NCBI GenBank assembly: GCA_948852375.1
Contig: CAQOYX010000030.1
Coordinates: 1 to 17,379 of the forward strand
Origin: an uncultured Clostridia bacterium
GTDB taxonomy: Bacteria > Bacillota_A > Clostridia > TANB77 > CAG-508
Reading direction: 5' to 3'
DNA: 17,379 nucleotides
The translations under genes and the position numbers were made by a program. Of the stretch, positions 1-7,528 are shown in pieces (the first letter of the stretch is position 1; the number at the start of each line of letters is the position of its first letter). A model generated the notes under the pieces. The model had not been told where the DNA came from. It saw nothing but the letters and a program-made list of their open reading frames with translations, and ran no database searches.

Positions 1-270
1 ACATTAATTAGAGAATGCAAAGAAGAATTAAATATTGAAATAAAAGAAGATACAATAAAATATTATGGAGCATTTAAAGCTAGGGCACATGGAAAAGCAG
101 AAGGTATAATAGTAAAAATGACTTGTTATACAGCAGAATTTATAGGAGATATAAAACCTAGTTCAGAAATTCAAGAAATAAGATGGTTAAATTATAAAGA
201 TATGGATATAATTTCGCCAGTAGATAAACTGATATTTAATAATTTATATGAAAAAGGACTTTTAAAATAA
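1..270 (+). CDS. Nudix hydrolase, C-terminal part (5' end outside the window)
   Basis: This open frame of 89 residues runs in from the left edge and stops at 268-270. Near its start it reads RECKEELNI, which fits the second half of the Nudix box (RE..EE.G/N-hydrophobic), the metal-binding helix of Nudix pyrophosphohydrolases. The rest (YYGAFKARAHGKAEG, later EIQEIRWLNYKDM) matches the strand pattern of small 8-oxo-dGTP/NUDIX proteins, in which an E-x-x-x-x-x-W segment lies before the last helix. Such enzymes hydrolyse nucleoside diphosphates linked to another group; the substrate cannot be told here. The N-terminal half and the start codon are not in the window. The family call is fairly safe, the substrate is unknown. 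Confidence 0.75.
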   Translation, partial: TLIRECKEELNIEIKEDTIKYYGAFKARAHGKAEGIIVKMTCYTAEFIGDIKPSSEIQEIRWLNYKDMDIISPVDKLIFNNLYEKGLLK

Positions 271-288
271 TTTTAATTAAAGAGATAA

Positions 289-438
289 GAAAATGAAATA
301 GTAAAATTTAGTGATGCACAAATAAAGAATACTAATATGGGCATATATTCCTTTGGAAATATAGTAAAAAAGGATATAATGCAAGTATGGAAAACTTCAA
401 TGCTATTTGAATTAGAAAATCAAAAAATATGTAATTAA
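289..438 (+). pseudogene. Possible relic of a radical-SAM/SPASM-domain protein
   Basis: A stop-free stretch without a convincing start or ribosome binding site reads YSFGNIVKKDIMQVWKTS and ends with KICN and a stop. This resembles the usual C-terminal pattern of SPASM domains (GNI...dI.eIW.s..f..l), in which the surrounding cysteines bind auxiliary Fe-S clusters; most of those cysteines are gone. I infer a decayed fragment rather than a working gene. It lies between the Nudix gene and the promoter of the next operon, and nothing else coding is visible up to 600. Confidence 0.3.
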
Positions 439-449
439 CAAGAGGATAA

Positions 450-501
450 AAAAAATCTTAAAAAAATGTCCAAAAACTTGATATAGGTTCAGAGATTTTT
501 T
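450..501 (+). terminator. Weak terminator-like inverted repeat
   Basis: AAAAAATCT at 450-458 can pair with AGATTTTTT at 493-501. The stem is nine base pairs and nearly all A-T, with a loop of 34 nt that makes it weak. Its place, just before a strong promoter, fits the end of the upstream transcription unit. Confidence 0.3.
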
Positions 502-601
502 ATTTAATTAACTGTTAAATTTTCAGATAAAGATATTTGAAAGAAAAAGAAAAGAATAAGTTATAATTTAGATAGAAAGTAAAAAAGTTTGCAATAAATT
601 C

Positions 602-630
602 TTGATATTTTGCAAATTGTATTGTATGAT
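602..630 (+). promoter_or_regulatory. Sigma-A promoter of the TadZ-like operon
   Basis: TTGATA at 602-607 and TATGAT at 625-630 are separated by exactly 17 nt. Both hexamers differ from consensus at one position. Transcription should start near 637 and lead to the gene at 681. Confidence 0.75.
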
Positions 631-680
631 ATTAAAAGTGAGAAATAACTTTTAATGTATATAATAAAGTGGAAGGGGCA

Positions 681-1088
681 ATGAATGTAATGAAAAAGGT
701 AGTAATTGCAGTACTTATGGCAATATGTGTATTTGGTGGAAGTGTTGTTTTGGCAACACAAGATAATGTACTATCTGAAGGAACAGCAGGGCAATTAGTA
801 GAAATAAAAGAAAAAGCAATGAAAGAATTGGAGGATTATAATGAAGCATATGGATCTGAGGCTTATGGTTTTACAGCATATGCATTAAATAAAATTCGTA
901 TTTATAGTATACCACTTTGTTTTATAGGAATTGCAATGGGGGCTATATGGCAATATGTAATAGGTATAAGAAAGTTAGATGTACATGATAGAGGACTTTT
1001 TCTTATTATAAGTTTTGTTACTATTCTTGTGATATGTCAAGTATTACCACTTGTATTTGCAATTGTAGTAAAAGGTTTTAGAAAATAA
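681..1088 (+). CDS. Small secreted or membrane protein with signal peptide and two TM helices
   Basis: The protein has 135 residues. I chose ATG 681 because GGAAGGGG lies just upstream; a GTG at 669 overlaps that site and an ATG at 690 is also possible. Residues 1-25 form a signal peptide (MKK, then a hydrophobic stretch, ending VVLA before TQ). A short charged, Glu/Tyr-rich segment follows (26-70), then two membrane helices at about 77-96 and 105-130 separated by a basic turn (RKLDVHDR), and a basic tail. The signal-loop-two-helix plan recalls VirB2/TrbC-like pilins, but I see no sequence motif that proves it. It is the first gene of a three-gene operon with a TadZ-like protein (21 nt gap), which suggests a role in a surface structure. 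Function unproven. Confidence 0.8.
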   Translation: MNVMKKVVIAVLMAICVFGGSVVLATQDNVLSEGTAGQLVEIKEKAMKELEDYNEAYGSEAYGFTAYALNKIRIYSIPLCFIGIAMGAIWQYVIGIRKLDVHDRGLFLIISFVTILVICQVLPLVFAIVVKGFRK

Positions 1089-1108
1089 TTAATGTGGAGG
1101 ATTAACAA

Positions 1109-3823
1109 ATGAAAGTTTTATTTGCAGTTAGTAATGAAAATATATCAGAGTCTATTGTGAAAAAATATCAAAAGGAGTATAAAGAAATAATTTCTTATAA
1201 AAATGTTTATTACTTTAACGCAATATTAAAAGAAATACAAAGAGATAAAACTTATGATAGAATTGTTATAAGTGAAGATTTAGAGCCATTTGCAAATAAT
1301 GATTATGAAGCAATTGACCGTTTTATATTTGATAAATTAGATAGTATAAGTGATGAAGCAACAGACACAGAAGGTGCAGATACACCAATTATATTAATTT
1401 CTTCAGATAGGCGTGCAAAAGGTGAACAGTTTTTATTAAAAATATTTAGTATAGGTGTATATAGTGCACTATTAGGACAAGATAGAAGTATAGAAGAAGT
1501 ATGTAAATTAATAAGAAAACCACGTACTAAAAAAGAAGCTAAAATTTATTACAAAATAGAATCAGAAGATGCAAATTATCAAGAAGAAAATGAAAATACA
1601 GTTAGTGAAATTGAAATACAAAATATTCGTGCACATTATAAAAAGCTAGGAAAAAACGAAGATGCATATGTTGATAGTTTTAATAGTATAGCAACACAAT
1701 ATACAGATTCACAATTAAAAGTAATTGTTAAATTTTTGCCATTAAATGTAAAAGCAGTTCTTGAAACAAAATCACCAAAATATCAAGAAATTATGTCTTT
1801 TTCTAGAAAAACTGTACAAAAACCAATTAAAGAAGAGAAAAAAGAAGAGGCAATTAAAATTGATTTTATAGAAAATCAATTAAATAAACCTAAAATGACA
1901 AAACCAGTTATAGTTCCATCAGCGATAAATGCTAGAAAAGTAACAAAGCTAAATAGACAAGAACAACAACCACAAGAAATATTAGGACAAGCAAATCAAA
2001 GACAAAACATGGCAGAGAGAATAATGCCAAGACAAGAAATACGAAATGAAATGTCAAATTATAACATGCAAGACAATATTCAGAAAAACAATACTAAACA
2101 AGAAGTATCTTTACAAGATTTGTTAGATGATGAATTAACTAGACCAGAAGAAATAAATAATATACAACAAGAAAAAAGAACACAAGAACAATTTACAAAT
2201 GCAAGAACATTACTAGAAGAACAATTACAAATAGGTAATCAAGAAAATGAATTAGAATTAAAAGGAACAGTACAATCAAGTTTAAAATCAGACTCACAAT
2301 TAGGAGCTAGTAAAGAAGAAAACGCTCCAAATATACAACCACCTAAAAGAGGAAGAGGAAGACCTAAAAAAATTGTTGATGAAAATGCTGAACCTAAGCC
2401 AGCTACTGCAAAAAGAGGAAGAGGAAGACCAAGAAAAGTTGTACCGCAAGAAGTAACATCTGTAGAAAATTCTATAAATTTATTTGATATAGAAAACGAA
2501 GAAACCAAACAAACAATTTTACCAGAATTAGAAGAAAATGTTTTACCAGGTTTTGAAGAAACAATGGAATCAAAACTTAATAATGTATTACCTAGTTTTG
2601 AAGAAGAGATAAATAATGAAGAAAAATTCTATGGACAAGAAAATGTTAATAGAAATCAGACAGATTATGAGAATCAAAGAAATAATGGTCAATATGTTAA
2701 CAAACAGATAAATAATAGGAATATATATAATAGTAATCAAATAAATGGAAATCAAACATATGTTGAAAACCAGATGTATGATGAAGAATATGCAAATAAT
2801 CAAATGAATGGAAATCAAACATATAGTGAAAATCAAATGTATGTAAGTCAAGAATATAATGATAGCTCAATGAATGGTAATCCATCATATAGTAATCAGT
2901 ATAATAATCAATCATATAATAACGAATATAATAATATAAACCAAAACAGTAGAGAAATTGTTAATACAAATAATATTGTACAAAGTATAAATATTGAAAG
3001 TCTTTTAACCAATGAGAAAAAAATAGTATCTTTTGTAGGAACAACAAAAAATGGTACATCTTTCTTAGTAAATACTTTAGGAGAACATCTTTCTTTAATG
3101 GGTATTAAAACAGCAATATTAGATGTAACAAAAAATAAAAATTCCTATTATATATATACAAAAAATGAAGAAAATTTAAGAAAAATTGCTATGGATTGTA
3201 TGGACAAATTAGCAGTAGGAGAAACTGCAGGAATACAAGTAAATAAGGATTTAACAGTATATACATCACTACCACTTACAGAAGGAGAAGAAGAAAATCA
3301 AAATTGTGAAGAAATTCTTAAAACATTAGTAAAGAACTATTCTTTAGTATTATTGGATTGCGATTTTGGTACTGATATGGCATATTTTTCTAGTTCTCAA
3401 GAGATATATTTTGTACAAAGTATGGATATTCTTACAATACAACCACTTACAGCATTTTTACGTGAATTAAAAGCAAAAAACATATTATTACAAGAAAAAA
3501 TAAGAGTAGTTATTAATAAACAAGCAAGAATAAAAAGCCTAAATCCTAAGATAATTATAGGAGGAATGTCATTTTATAATGAACCATCAATGTCATTTAT
3601 GACAGAATTATTTAATAAAGATAATGTAAAATATTGTACAATACCTTTTGAAGAACAGGTATATGCAAAATACTTAGAGGGATTAGTAAACTGTAAAATT
3701 TCATTAAGTGGATACCCAAAAAATTTCATGAATGCATTAAAAGAGTTAGGAAATATGGTATATCCATTATTAAGTAATAAATATAGACCAGTAGATGATT
3801 ATAATAAAAAAAGAAGAAAATAG
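1109..3823 (+). CDS. TadZ/CpaE-like protein with two AT-hooks and an Asn/Gln-rich linker
   Basis: This 904-residue protein has GGAGG upstream of ATG 1109. Residues 1 to about 150 look like an atypical receiver domain, as at the N-terminus of TadZ/CpaE (MKVLFAVS..., DRIVISEDLE, TPIILISS). A long low-complexity linker (about 225-640) follows. It holds two AT-hook cores, KRGRGRPKK at 413-421 and KRGRGRPRK at 435-443, and an Asn/Gln/Tyr-rich repeat tract from about 543. The C-terminal domain (about 640-880) has the ParA/MinD-like order: strand plus P-loop region, then LVLLDCDFG at 746-754 as the Walker B-like strand. The P-loop reads GTTKNGTS (644-651) instead of KGGVGKT, so the ATP-contacting second lysine is missing. 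TadZ proteins place Tad pilus machinery at cell poles; no other tad genes are in the window. Domain calls moderately sure, role inferred. Confidence 0.75.
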   Translation: MKVLFAVSNENISESIVKKYQKEYKEIISYKNVYYFNAILKEIQRDKTYDRIVISEDLEPFANNDYEAIDRFIFDKLDSISDEATDTEGADTPIILISSDRRAKGEQFLLKIFSIGVYSALLGQDRSIEEVCKLIRKPRTKKEAKIYYKIESEDANYQEENENTVSEIEIQNIRAHYKKLGKNEDAYVDSFNSIATQYTDSQLKVIVKFLPLNVKAVLETKSPKYQEIMSFSRKTVQKPIKEEKKEEAIKIDFIENQLNKPKMTKPVIVPSAINARKVTKLNRQEQQPQEILGQANQRQNMAERIMPRQEIRNEMSNYNMQDNIQKNNTKQEVSLQDLLDDELTRPEEINNIQQEKRTQEQFTNARTLLEEQLQIGNQENELELKGTVQSSLKSDSQLGASKEENAPNIQPPKRGRGRPKKIVDENAEPKPATAKRGRGRPRKVVPQEVTSVENSINLFDIENEETKQTILPELEENVLPGFEETMESKLNNVLPSFEEEINNEEKFYGQENVNRNQTDYENQRNNGQYVNKQINNRNIYNSNQINGNQTYVENQMYDEEYANNQMNGNQTYSENQMYVSQEYNDSSMNGNPSYSNQYNNQSYNNEYNNINQNSREIVNTNNIVQSINIESLLTNEKKIVSFVGTTKNGTSFLVNTLGEHLSLMGIKTAILDVTKNKNSYYIYTKNEENLRKIAMDCMDKLAVGETAGIQVNKDLTVYTSLPLTEGEEENQNCEEILKTLVKNYSLVLLDCDFGTDMAYFSSSQEIYFVQSMDILTIQPLTAFLRELKAKNILLQEKIRVVINKQARIKSLNPKIIIGGMSFYNEPSMSFMTELFNKDNVKYCTIPFEEQVYAKYLEGLVNCKISLSGYPKNFMNALKELGNMVYPLLSNKYRPVDDYNKKRRK
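2735..2908 (+). repeat. In-frame tandem repeat coding for Asn/Gln/Tyr-rich units
   Basis: Within the TadZ-like gene, units begin at 2735 (63 nt), 2798 (66 nt) and 2864 (partial). The encoded core is NQ(I/M)NGNQTY, then ENQMY, then EEY/QEY; the third copy begins SSMNGNPSY. Unit length is 21-22 residues and the first two copies are nearly identical at DNA level. Tracts of this kind change copy number readily by slippage, always in frame here. Confidence 0.8.
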
Positions 3824-3834
3824 AGGTGATATCC

Positions 3835-4926
3835 GTGATATATGTACTAATCATATTAGTGGTAATAATTATAGCACTTATAATATATAATATTGTTGTA
3901 TATAAAAGAATACAAAATTTTAATACGATTAATCAAAAAATAACAGGCTTAAATGTATTACAAGATTTTATGAATACAATAGGAGAATATACAACAGTAG
4001 ATGAGAAAATAGAAAAAATAAATGAAATCCTAATAGAAAAATATGATATAAAATATTCTACAATAGTTATGTTTGATGGTACAGAATATGCTATTAAAGC
4101 ATCTAATGTACAAGAACAACATTGGGAAGCTTTAAGAAATCTTCATAATCAAGAAATTTTTAAGGATAGTATTACAACTGCTACTCCTAAATATGTTACA
4201 GTAAATAATGAAACAGAAAGACTACCATATCAAACAATGGAATTTGGAAGAGCAAGATCAGCAATGTTCTTTCCTTTATATATAGATAATGTATATATTG
4301 GATATTGGATAATAGAAAGCGGAGAGTCTCATGCTTTTGATAAAATAGATACTACAATACTAGAAGTTGTAAAAGAAAATATTATAGCGGTATATAAAAC
4401 TATATCTTACCAAAATACGGTAGAGAATATTGCAAGAAAAGATTTATTTTCAGACCTTAATTCAGCAGAATATTTATATGGTAAAGGCAAAAAAACGATT
4501 GATAAATATCCAACTTCTACAGTATGTATGTTTAGAATAACAAATTTAGAGTATATAAACAAACTATACAATAGAGAAACTGGAAATAACATGATTACAG
4601 AGATTGCTAATTATATTAGTAATAATATTTCATCAGAATATGTATTTGTAAGATATATGGGACCTAAATTTGCAATAGTATTTTCAGGTGTAGATATAGA
4701 TGGTGTTGCAGAATTTGTAGAAGACTTAAAGGCTAACTTAGAAAAATTAGAGATAGAAGAAGTAGTATTAGAAAAAGATGAAGGAGAGCTTGATGTGATA
4801 AGTCCAAAATTAAACTTTGTTTTAACAACATACTATAAGGGAACAGCACTTGAAAATATAACTAAAAAACTAGAAGAATATCTAGATAATGCGGATAAGA
4901 ATGAAAATGATATAAATAATATTTAG
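3835..4926 (+). CDS. Membrane-anchored GAF protein with degenerate GGDEF domain
   Basis: The protein has 363 residues from GTG 3835. I prefer this start over the in-frame GTG 3826 because AGAGGTGAT overlaps the latter and sits correctly spaced before the former. Residues 2-24 form one membrane helix. A GAF-like sensor domain spans roughly 40-190 (AMFFPLYIDNVYIGYWIIE is the typical late-strand pattern). A GGDEF fold follows at about 215-345, but its signature reads RYMGPKF (273-279) in place of RYGGDEF, so metal binding and cyclic-di-GMP synthesis are not expected. It starts 11 nt after the TadZ-like gene and surely shares its transcript. It is probably a sensory or structural partner, possibly a nucleotide-binding receptor rather than an enzyme; the ligand is unknown. 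Confidence 0.75.
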   Translation: MIYVLIILVVIIIALIIYNIVVYKRIQNFNTINQKITGLNVLQDFMNTIGEYTTVDEKIEKINEILIEKYDIKYSTIVMFDGTEYAIKASNVQEQHWEALRNLHNQEIFKDSITTATPKYVTVNNETERLPYQTMEFGRARSAMFFPLYIDNVYIGYWIIESGESHAFDKIDTTILEVVKENIIAVYKTISYQNTVENIARKDLFSDLNSAEYLYGKGKKTIDKYPTSTVCMFRITNLEYINKLYNRETGNNMITEIANYISNNISSEYVFVRYMGPKFAIVFSGVDIDGVAEFVEDLKANLEKLEIEEVVLEKDEGELDVISPKLNFVLTTYYKGTALENITKKLEEYLDNADKNENDINNI

Positions 4927-4952
4927 TATAAGTTAATATGGTAAAAGAAATC

Positions 4953-4972
4953 CATATGTGCTTAAACATATG
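4953..4972 (+). other. Small hairpin between the GGDEF-like gene and ireB
   Basis: CATATGT at 4953-4959 pairs with ACATATG at 4966-4972 across a six-base loop. No T-run follows, so it is not an ordinary terminator; it could be an mRNA processing or stability element. Weak. Confidence 0.3.
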
Positions 4973-5034
4973 AAAAGTAGTATGAAAATATTGTAGTGTT
5001 AAAAAATTGAGACAAGAAAGTGAGGAAATGTATT

Positions 5035-5289
5035 ATGGATATGGATAAAACAATGAGTTTTACAGTTGAAAAGGACAAAAACATAAGGGCAAAAGAAATT
5101 CTAAAATCAGTATATGAAGCATTACTAGAAAAAGGATATAATCCAATCAATCAAATAGTTGGATATATTCTATCAGGAGATCCAACATATATTACAAGCC
5201 ATAAAGATGCAAGAAATTTAATTCGTTTAATTGAAAGAGATGAATTATTAGAAAAGATGGTAAAAAATTATATAGGGTTAGATGAATAA
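5035..5289 (+). CDS. ireB: IreB family regulatory protein (DUF965/UPF0297)
   Basis: The protein has 84 residues from ATG 5035, which has GAGGAAA at proper spacing; an upstream in-frame GTG at 5020 lacks a site. The sequence carries the family pattern: [22 protein letters not shown] core (here [15 protein letters not shown]) followed by [13 protein letters not shown]. Family length is about 85-90, so it is complete. In enterococci IreB is a small phosphoprotein substrate of the PASTA kinase IreK and acts in cell-envelope stress and cephalosporin resistance. The kinase is not in the window. It sits directly upstream of ruvX, a neighbourhood conserved in Bacillota. The start codon of ruvX follows after one base, so the two are translationally coupled. 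Confidence 0.92.
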   Translation: MDMDKTMSFTVEKDKNIRAKEILKSVYEALLEKGYNPINQIVGYILSGDPTYITSHKDARNLIRLIERDELLEKMVKNYIGLDE

Positions 5290-5290
5290 T

Positions 5291-5708
5291 ATGCGAATAT
5301 TAGGGATAGATTATGGAGATGCAAGAGTAGGAATAGCAGTTTCAGATGCTCTTCGGAATAACAGCACAAGGGCTTGAAACTATACACCATAAAGGAAATG
5401 ACAAAGTAGTACTAAAAAGGTTAGAAGAAATTATACAAAAGTACGAAATAGAAACAATAGCAATTGGAATGCCATTTCATATGAATGGTACAGCATCTGT
5501 TAGAGTAAATATAACAAAAAAGTTTATACATAAACTAAACTGCAAATTTTCAAAAATAAAAATAGTAGAAATAGATGAAAGACTAACAACAGTTGCAGCA
5601 CATAAAACTATGAATTTGTTAGATGTTAATAAAAACAAAAAGAGAGAAATAGTAGATACTATTTCTGCAGTATATATTTTAGAAATGTATATGAATAAAA
5701 AAATGTAG
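5291..5708 (+). CDS. ruvX: Holliday junction resolvase-like RuvX/YqgF, with a +1 frameshift at an in-frame CGG
   Basis: The gene starts at ATG 5291 (MRILGIDYGDARVGIAVSDAL) and runs to a stop at 5706-5708, but the frame changes at 5354. Read as triplets, codon 22 is CGG and TGA follows at 5375. Skipping the C at 5354 continues with GITAQGLETI, the expected RuvX sequence (SDPLGITA...). The resulting 138-residue protein has the family length and all expected acidic residues: Asp in IDYG near the start, DERLTT in the middle and VDTISAVYIL at the end. RuvX is a resolvase-like nuclease also linked to 16S rRNA maturation. Nothing else in the gene is damaged. I infer recoding at CGG rather than gene death; a one-base sequencing error cannot be excluded for this gene alone. 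Confidence 0.88.
5354..5357 (+). other. CGGA +1 frameshift site in ruvX
   Basis: The context is GCT CTT CGG A. The C at 5354 must be skipped so that GGA is read as Gly (SDAL-GITAQ). In triplet reading a stop comes seven codons later. Confidence 0.85.
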
Positions 5709-5871
5709 GGTCGACATTTTTGTCTACTATATTCAAATATATACAAAAATAAGACAATATTAGATGTTATTTAAAAACATTTCAACTAAGTAAGAGCAAA
5801 AATAGAAATTTTAAAGAATAGAAAAATGAGTTTAAAAAATAAAGTAATAATATAATACAATATTTAAAGAT

Positions 5872-5901
5872 TTGTTAATAAAGAATTAATAATTATATGA
5901 T
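5872..5901 (+). promoter_or_regulatory. Sigma-A promoter of the CmpB-like gene
   Basis: TTGTTA at 5872-5877 and TATGAT at 5896-5901, spacer 18 nt, lie 75 nt before the start codon at 5976. The 5709-5871 stretch before it shows no gene and only a weak imperfect hairpin after ruvX. Confidence 0.55.
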
Positions 5902-5975
5902 ATTATACTAATAAAAGGGATAAATTACCAAAACAAAGAAATGTAATAAAATATGTAGTAAAAGAGGGTGTAACA

Positions 5976-6638
5976 ATGGAAAAAAGTAAAGTTCAAGAAA
6001 TAAAAAAGCAATGTGTTAAAATTTTTTGGATTTTCTTAATAGGAAGTATTATTGGCTGTATAATGGAAACAATTGTAGGATTAATATTTGACAAAACTTT
6101 TAAAATAAGGCAAGGGCTAATATATGGACCATTTATACCAGTATATGGAATAGGATTAGTTTTGTATTATATTATTATAAGTAATGTAAAAGATATGAAG
6201 AAAGTATTTGTACTAAGTATGATTTTAGGTGGAGGAATTGAATACTTTTGTTCATTATTTCAGGAAATATGCTTTGGAACAGTGTCTTGGGATTATACTG
6301 ATATGTTTTTAAATATAGGGGGAAGGACAAGTTTATTATTTTGCTTTTGCTGGGGAATTGCAGGAGTTTTTTTTGTAAAATTTATATTACCTGTAATAAA
6401 GAAAATGGACATATATATTTGCAGGAATGAGTTTAAATATGTTACTTTAGTTTTTGCAATTTTTATGATGATGAATGTAGGAATATCCTGTGTAGCTGGA
6501 GCAAGACAGAATGCAAGAGTGCAAAAAATAGAGGCACATAGTAAATTAGATGCTTTTCTAGATAAGCATTATTCTGACAAAGTAATGGATAGAGTTTATT
6601 CAAATAAAATAACTAAAACAAAAATGTCTAAGAATTAA
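5976..6638 (+). CDS. CmpB-like multi-pass membrane protein (putative ABC-transporter type IV family)
   Basis: The protein has 220 residues, with AGAGGGTG before ATG 5976. It has about five hydrophobic segments. Family hallmarks are visible: FLIGSIIGCIMETIVG, RQGLIYGPFIPVYGIG, GGGIEYFCSLFQE, FGTVSWDYTD and NIGGRTSLLFCFCWGIAG. These match the Pfam family named ABC_trans_CmpB (PF06541), common in clostridia. That family is called a transporter component by annotation only, and no ATPase gene stands nearby. The C-terminal 45 residues are charged and probably cytoplasmic. It has its own promoter and terminator, so it looks monocistronic. Family call firm, function unknown. Confidence 0.85.
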   Translation: MEKSKVQEIKKQCVKIFWIFLIGSIIGCIMETIVGLIFDKTFKIRQGLIYGPFIPVYGIGLVLYYIIISNVKDMKKVFVLSMILGGGIEYFCSLFQEICFGTVSWDYTDMFLNIGGRTSLLFCFCWGIAGVFFVKFILPVIKKMDIYICRNEFKYVTLVFAIFMMMNVGISCVAGARQNARVQKIEAHSKLDAFLDKHYSDKVMDRVYSNKITKTKMSKN

Positions 6639-6669
6639 AAAAAGGTTTCCTTTGTTTAGGAACCTTTTT
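6639..6669. terminator. Bidirectional terminator between the convergent CmpB-like and glycosyltransferase genes
   Basis: AAAAAGGTT (639-647 of the 6 kb line) pairs with AACCTTTTT ending at 6669, extended inward by CC/GG across one bulged T. A-run on the left and T-run on the right let it work on both strands, as fits two converging genes. Confidence 0.8.
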
Positions 6670-6701
6670 ATAATGTATAGCTAGTAGAAAACAGTGCAGA
6701 T

Positions 6702-7393
6702 TTATTTCATAGCTTCTAATTTTTGGTCTGTACTAATATAATTATATTTTACCATTGCAGAAAGAACGGCTGACTGCCTTTTTTTTGCAAGATTTAGGTT
6801 TTTATTAGGAGCGTATATACTAGGAGCATTAGGAATTCCAGCAAGAAGAGAGGCTTCATATAAGTTTAAATCTTTTGGTTCTTTATTAAAATATCCGAAG
6901 ACTTGCTTCTCGAATTCCATAATATCCATTTCCATAGTAAATAATATTAATATATAATTCTAATATATCATTTTTAGAATAATTTTTTTCTAAATCGAAA
7001 GCTACAAATAATTCTGCTACTTTTCGTGTAAAGCGTTGTTCTTGTGTAAAATACAAAAGTCTACCAGTTTGTTGAGTAATAGTACTTCCGACCTGCAACA
7101 ATATCTTTTTTTTGTATATTTTCAAGCATTGATCTAGTAGTAGTAATAATATCTATACCATTATGTTCTTTAAATCTATGATCTTCAATAGCAATAAGTG
7201 CATTCTTAAAATCATTAGAAATATCATTAATAGATACATAATTTTCATCTTCTTTAATTTTAGCTATTTTATCAGCAATGCTAGTTTTAGAAATAGCTTC
7301 ATGATACATACTATATCCCATAAAAGCAATTCCACCAACTACAAGTATTACTAAGATAACAATGGCAAGAAATAATCTTTTCAAAAATTTCAT
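6702..7393 (-). CDS. Monofunctional peptidoglycan glycosyltransferase (GT51), with two +1 frameshifts at CGG
   Basis: Three overlapping frames join into one 229-residue protein when a C is skipped at 7090 and again at 6897; the span of 692 nt minus 2 is exactly 230 codons. Residues 8-27 form the membrane anchor. The GT51 motifs are all present: IAIEDHRF with catalytic Glu70, GGSTITQQ just over the first frameshift, RKVAELFVAFDLEKNYSKNDILELYIN and YYGNGYYGI, then LNLYEASLLAGIPNAP. There is no transpeptidase domain; the length fits a stand-alone transglycosylase such as MtgA. It polymerises lipid II into glycan strands outside the membrane. ATG 7393 has GAGG somewhat far upstream. Triplet reading would end at TGG TAG after the first site, losing nearly the whole catalytic domain. 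Confidence 0.88.
6894..6897 (-). other. CGGA +1 frameshift site 2 in the glycosyltransferase gene
   Basis: On the gene strand the context is AGT CTT CGG A. Skipping the C gives EASL-GYFNKEPKDLNLYEA, as expected for GT51. Triplet reading stops three codons on (CGG ATA TTT TAA). Confidence 0.88.
7087..7090 (-). other. CGGA +1 frameshift site 1 in the glycosyltransferase gene
   Basis: On the gene strand the context is GCA GGT CGG A. Skipping the C gives VAG-GSTITQQ, the invariant GT51 motif. Triplet reading gives RKYYYSTNW and a stop. Confidence 0.9.
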
Positions 7394-7417
7394 AAATTAT
7401 TCACATCCTCTTTTTAC

Positions 7418-7446
7418 ATTATATACTATTTTTCTAAAATAACCAA
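7418..7446 (-). promoter_or_regulatory. Sigma-A promoter of the glycosyltransferase gene
   Basis: On the minus strand TTGGTT (7446-7441) and a perfect TATAAT (7423-7418) are 17 nt apart. They lie directly upstream of the ribosome binding site of the gene that starts at 7393. Confidence 0.65.
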
Positions 7447-7528
7447 TTAATTTTTTATTAAAATTGATATTTCTGTTTCTCTATATGAGTTGTGTATAAA
7501 ATTCATAATAAGATGTAAAAAATAATAT

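Noticed and set aside
2239..2915. Minus-strand frames opposite the TadZ-like gene
   Set aside because: They are shadows of its repetitive codons, hydrophobic only because of the complementary strand, without ribosome binding sites.
4891..4896. CGGA inside GCG GAT of the degenerate GGDEF gene as a further shift site
   Set aside because: It is out of frame and the gene reads normally through it. CGG in the ileS T-box leader and in the 16465-16497 terminator is non-coding or out of frame as well.
5291..5708. ruvX as a pseudogene, with the true start at ATG 5346
   Set aside because: Starting at 5346 loses the first catalytic Asp and has no ribosome binding site. The upstream 21 codons encode the exact RuvX N-terminus, coupled to ireB.
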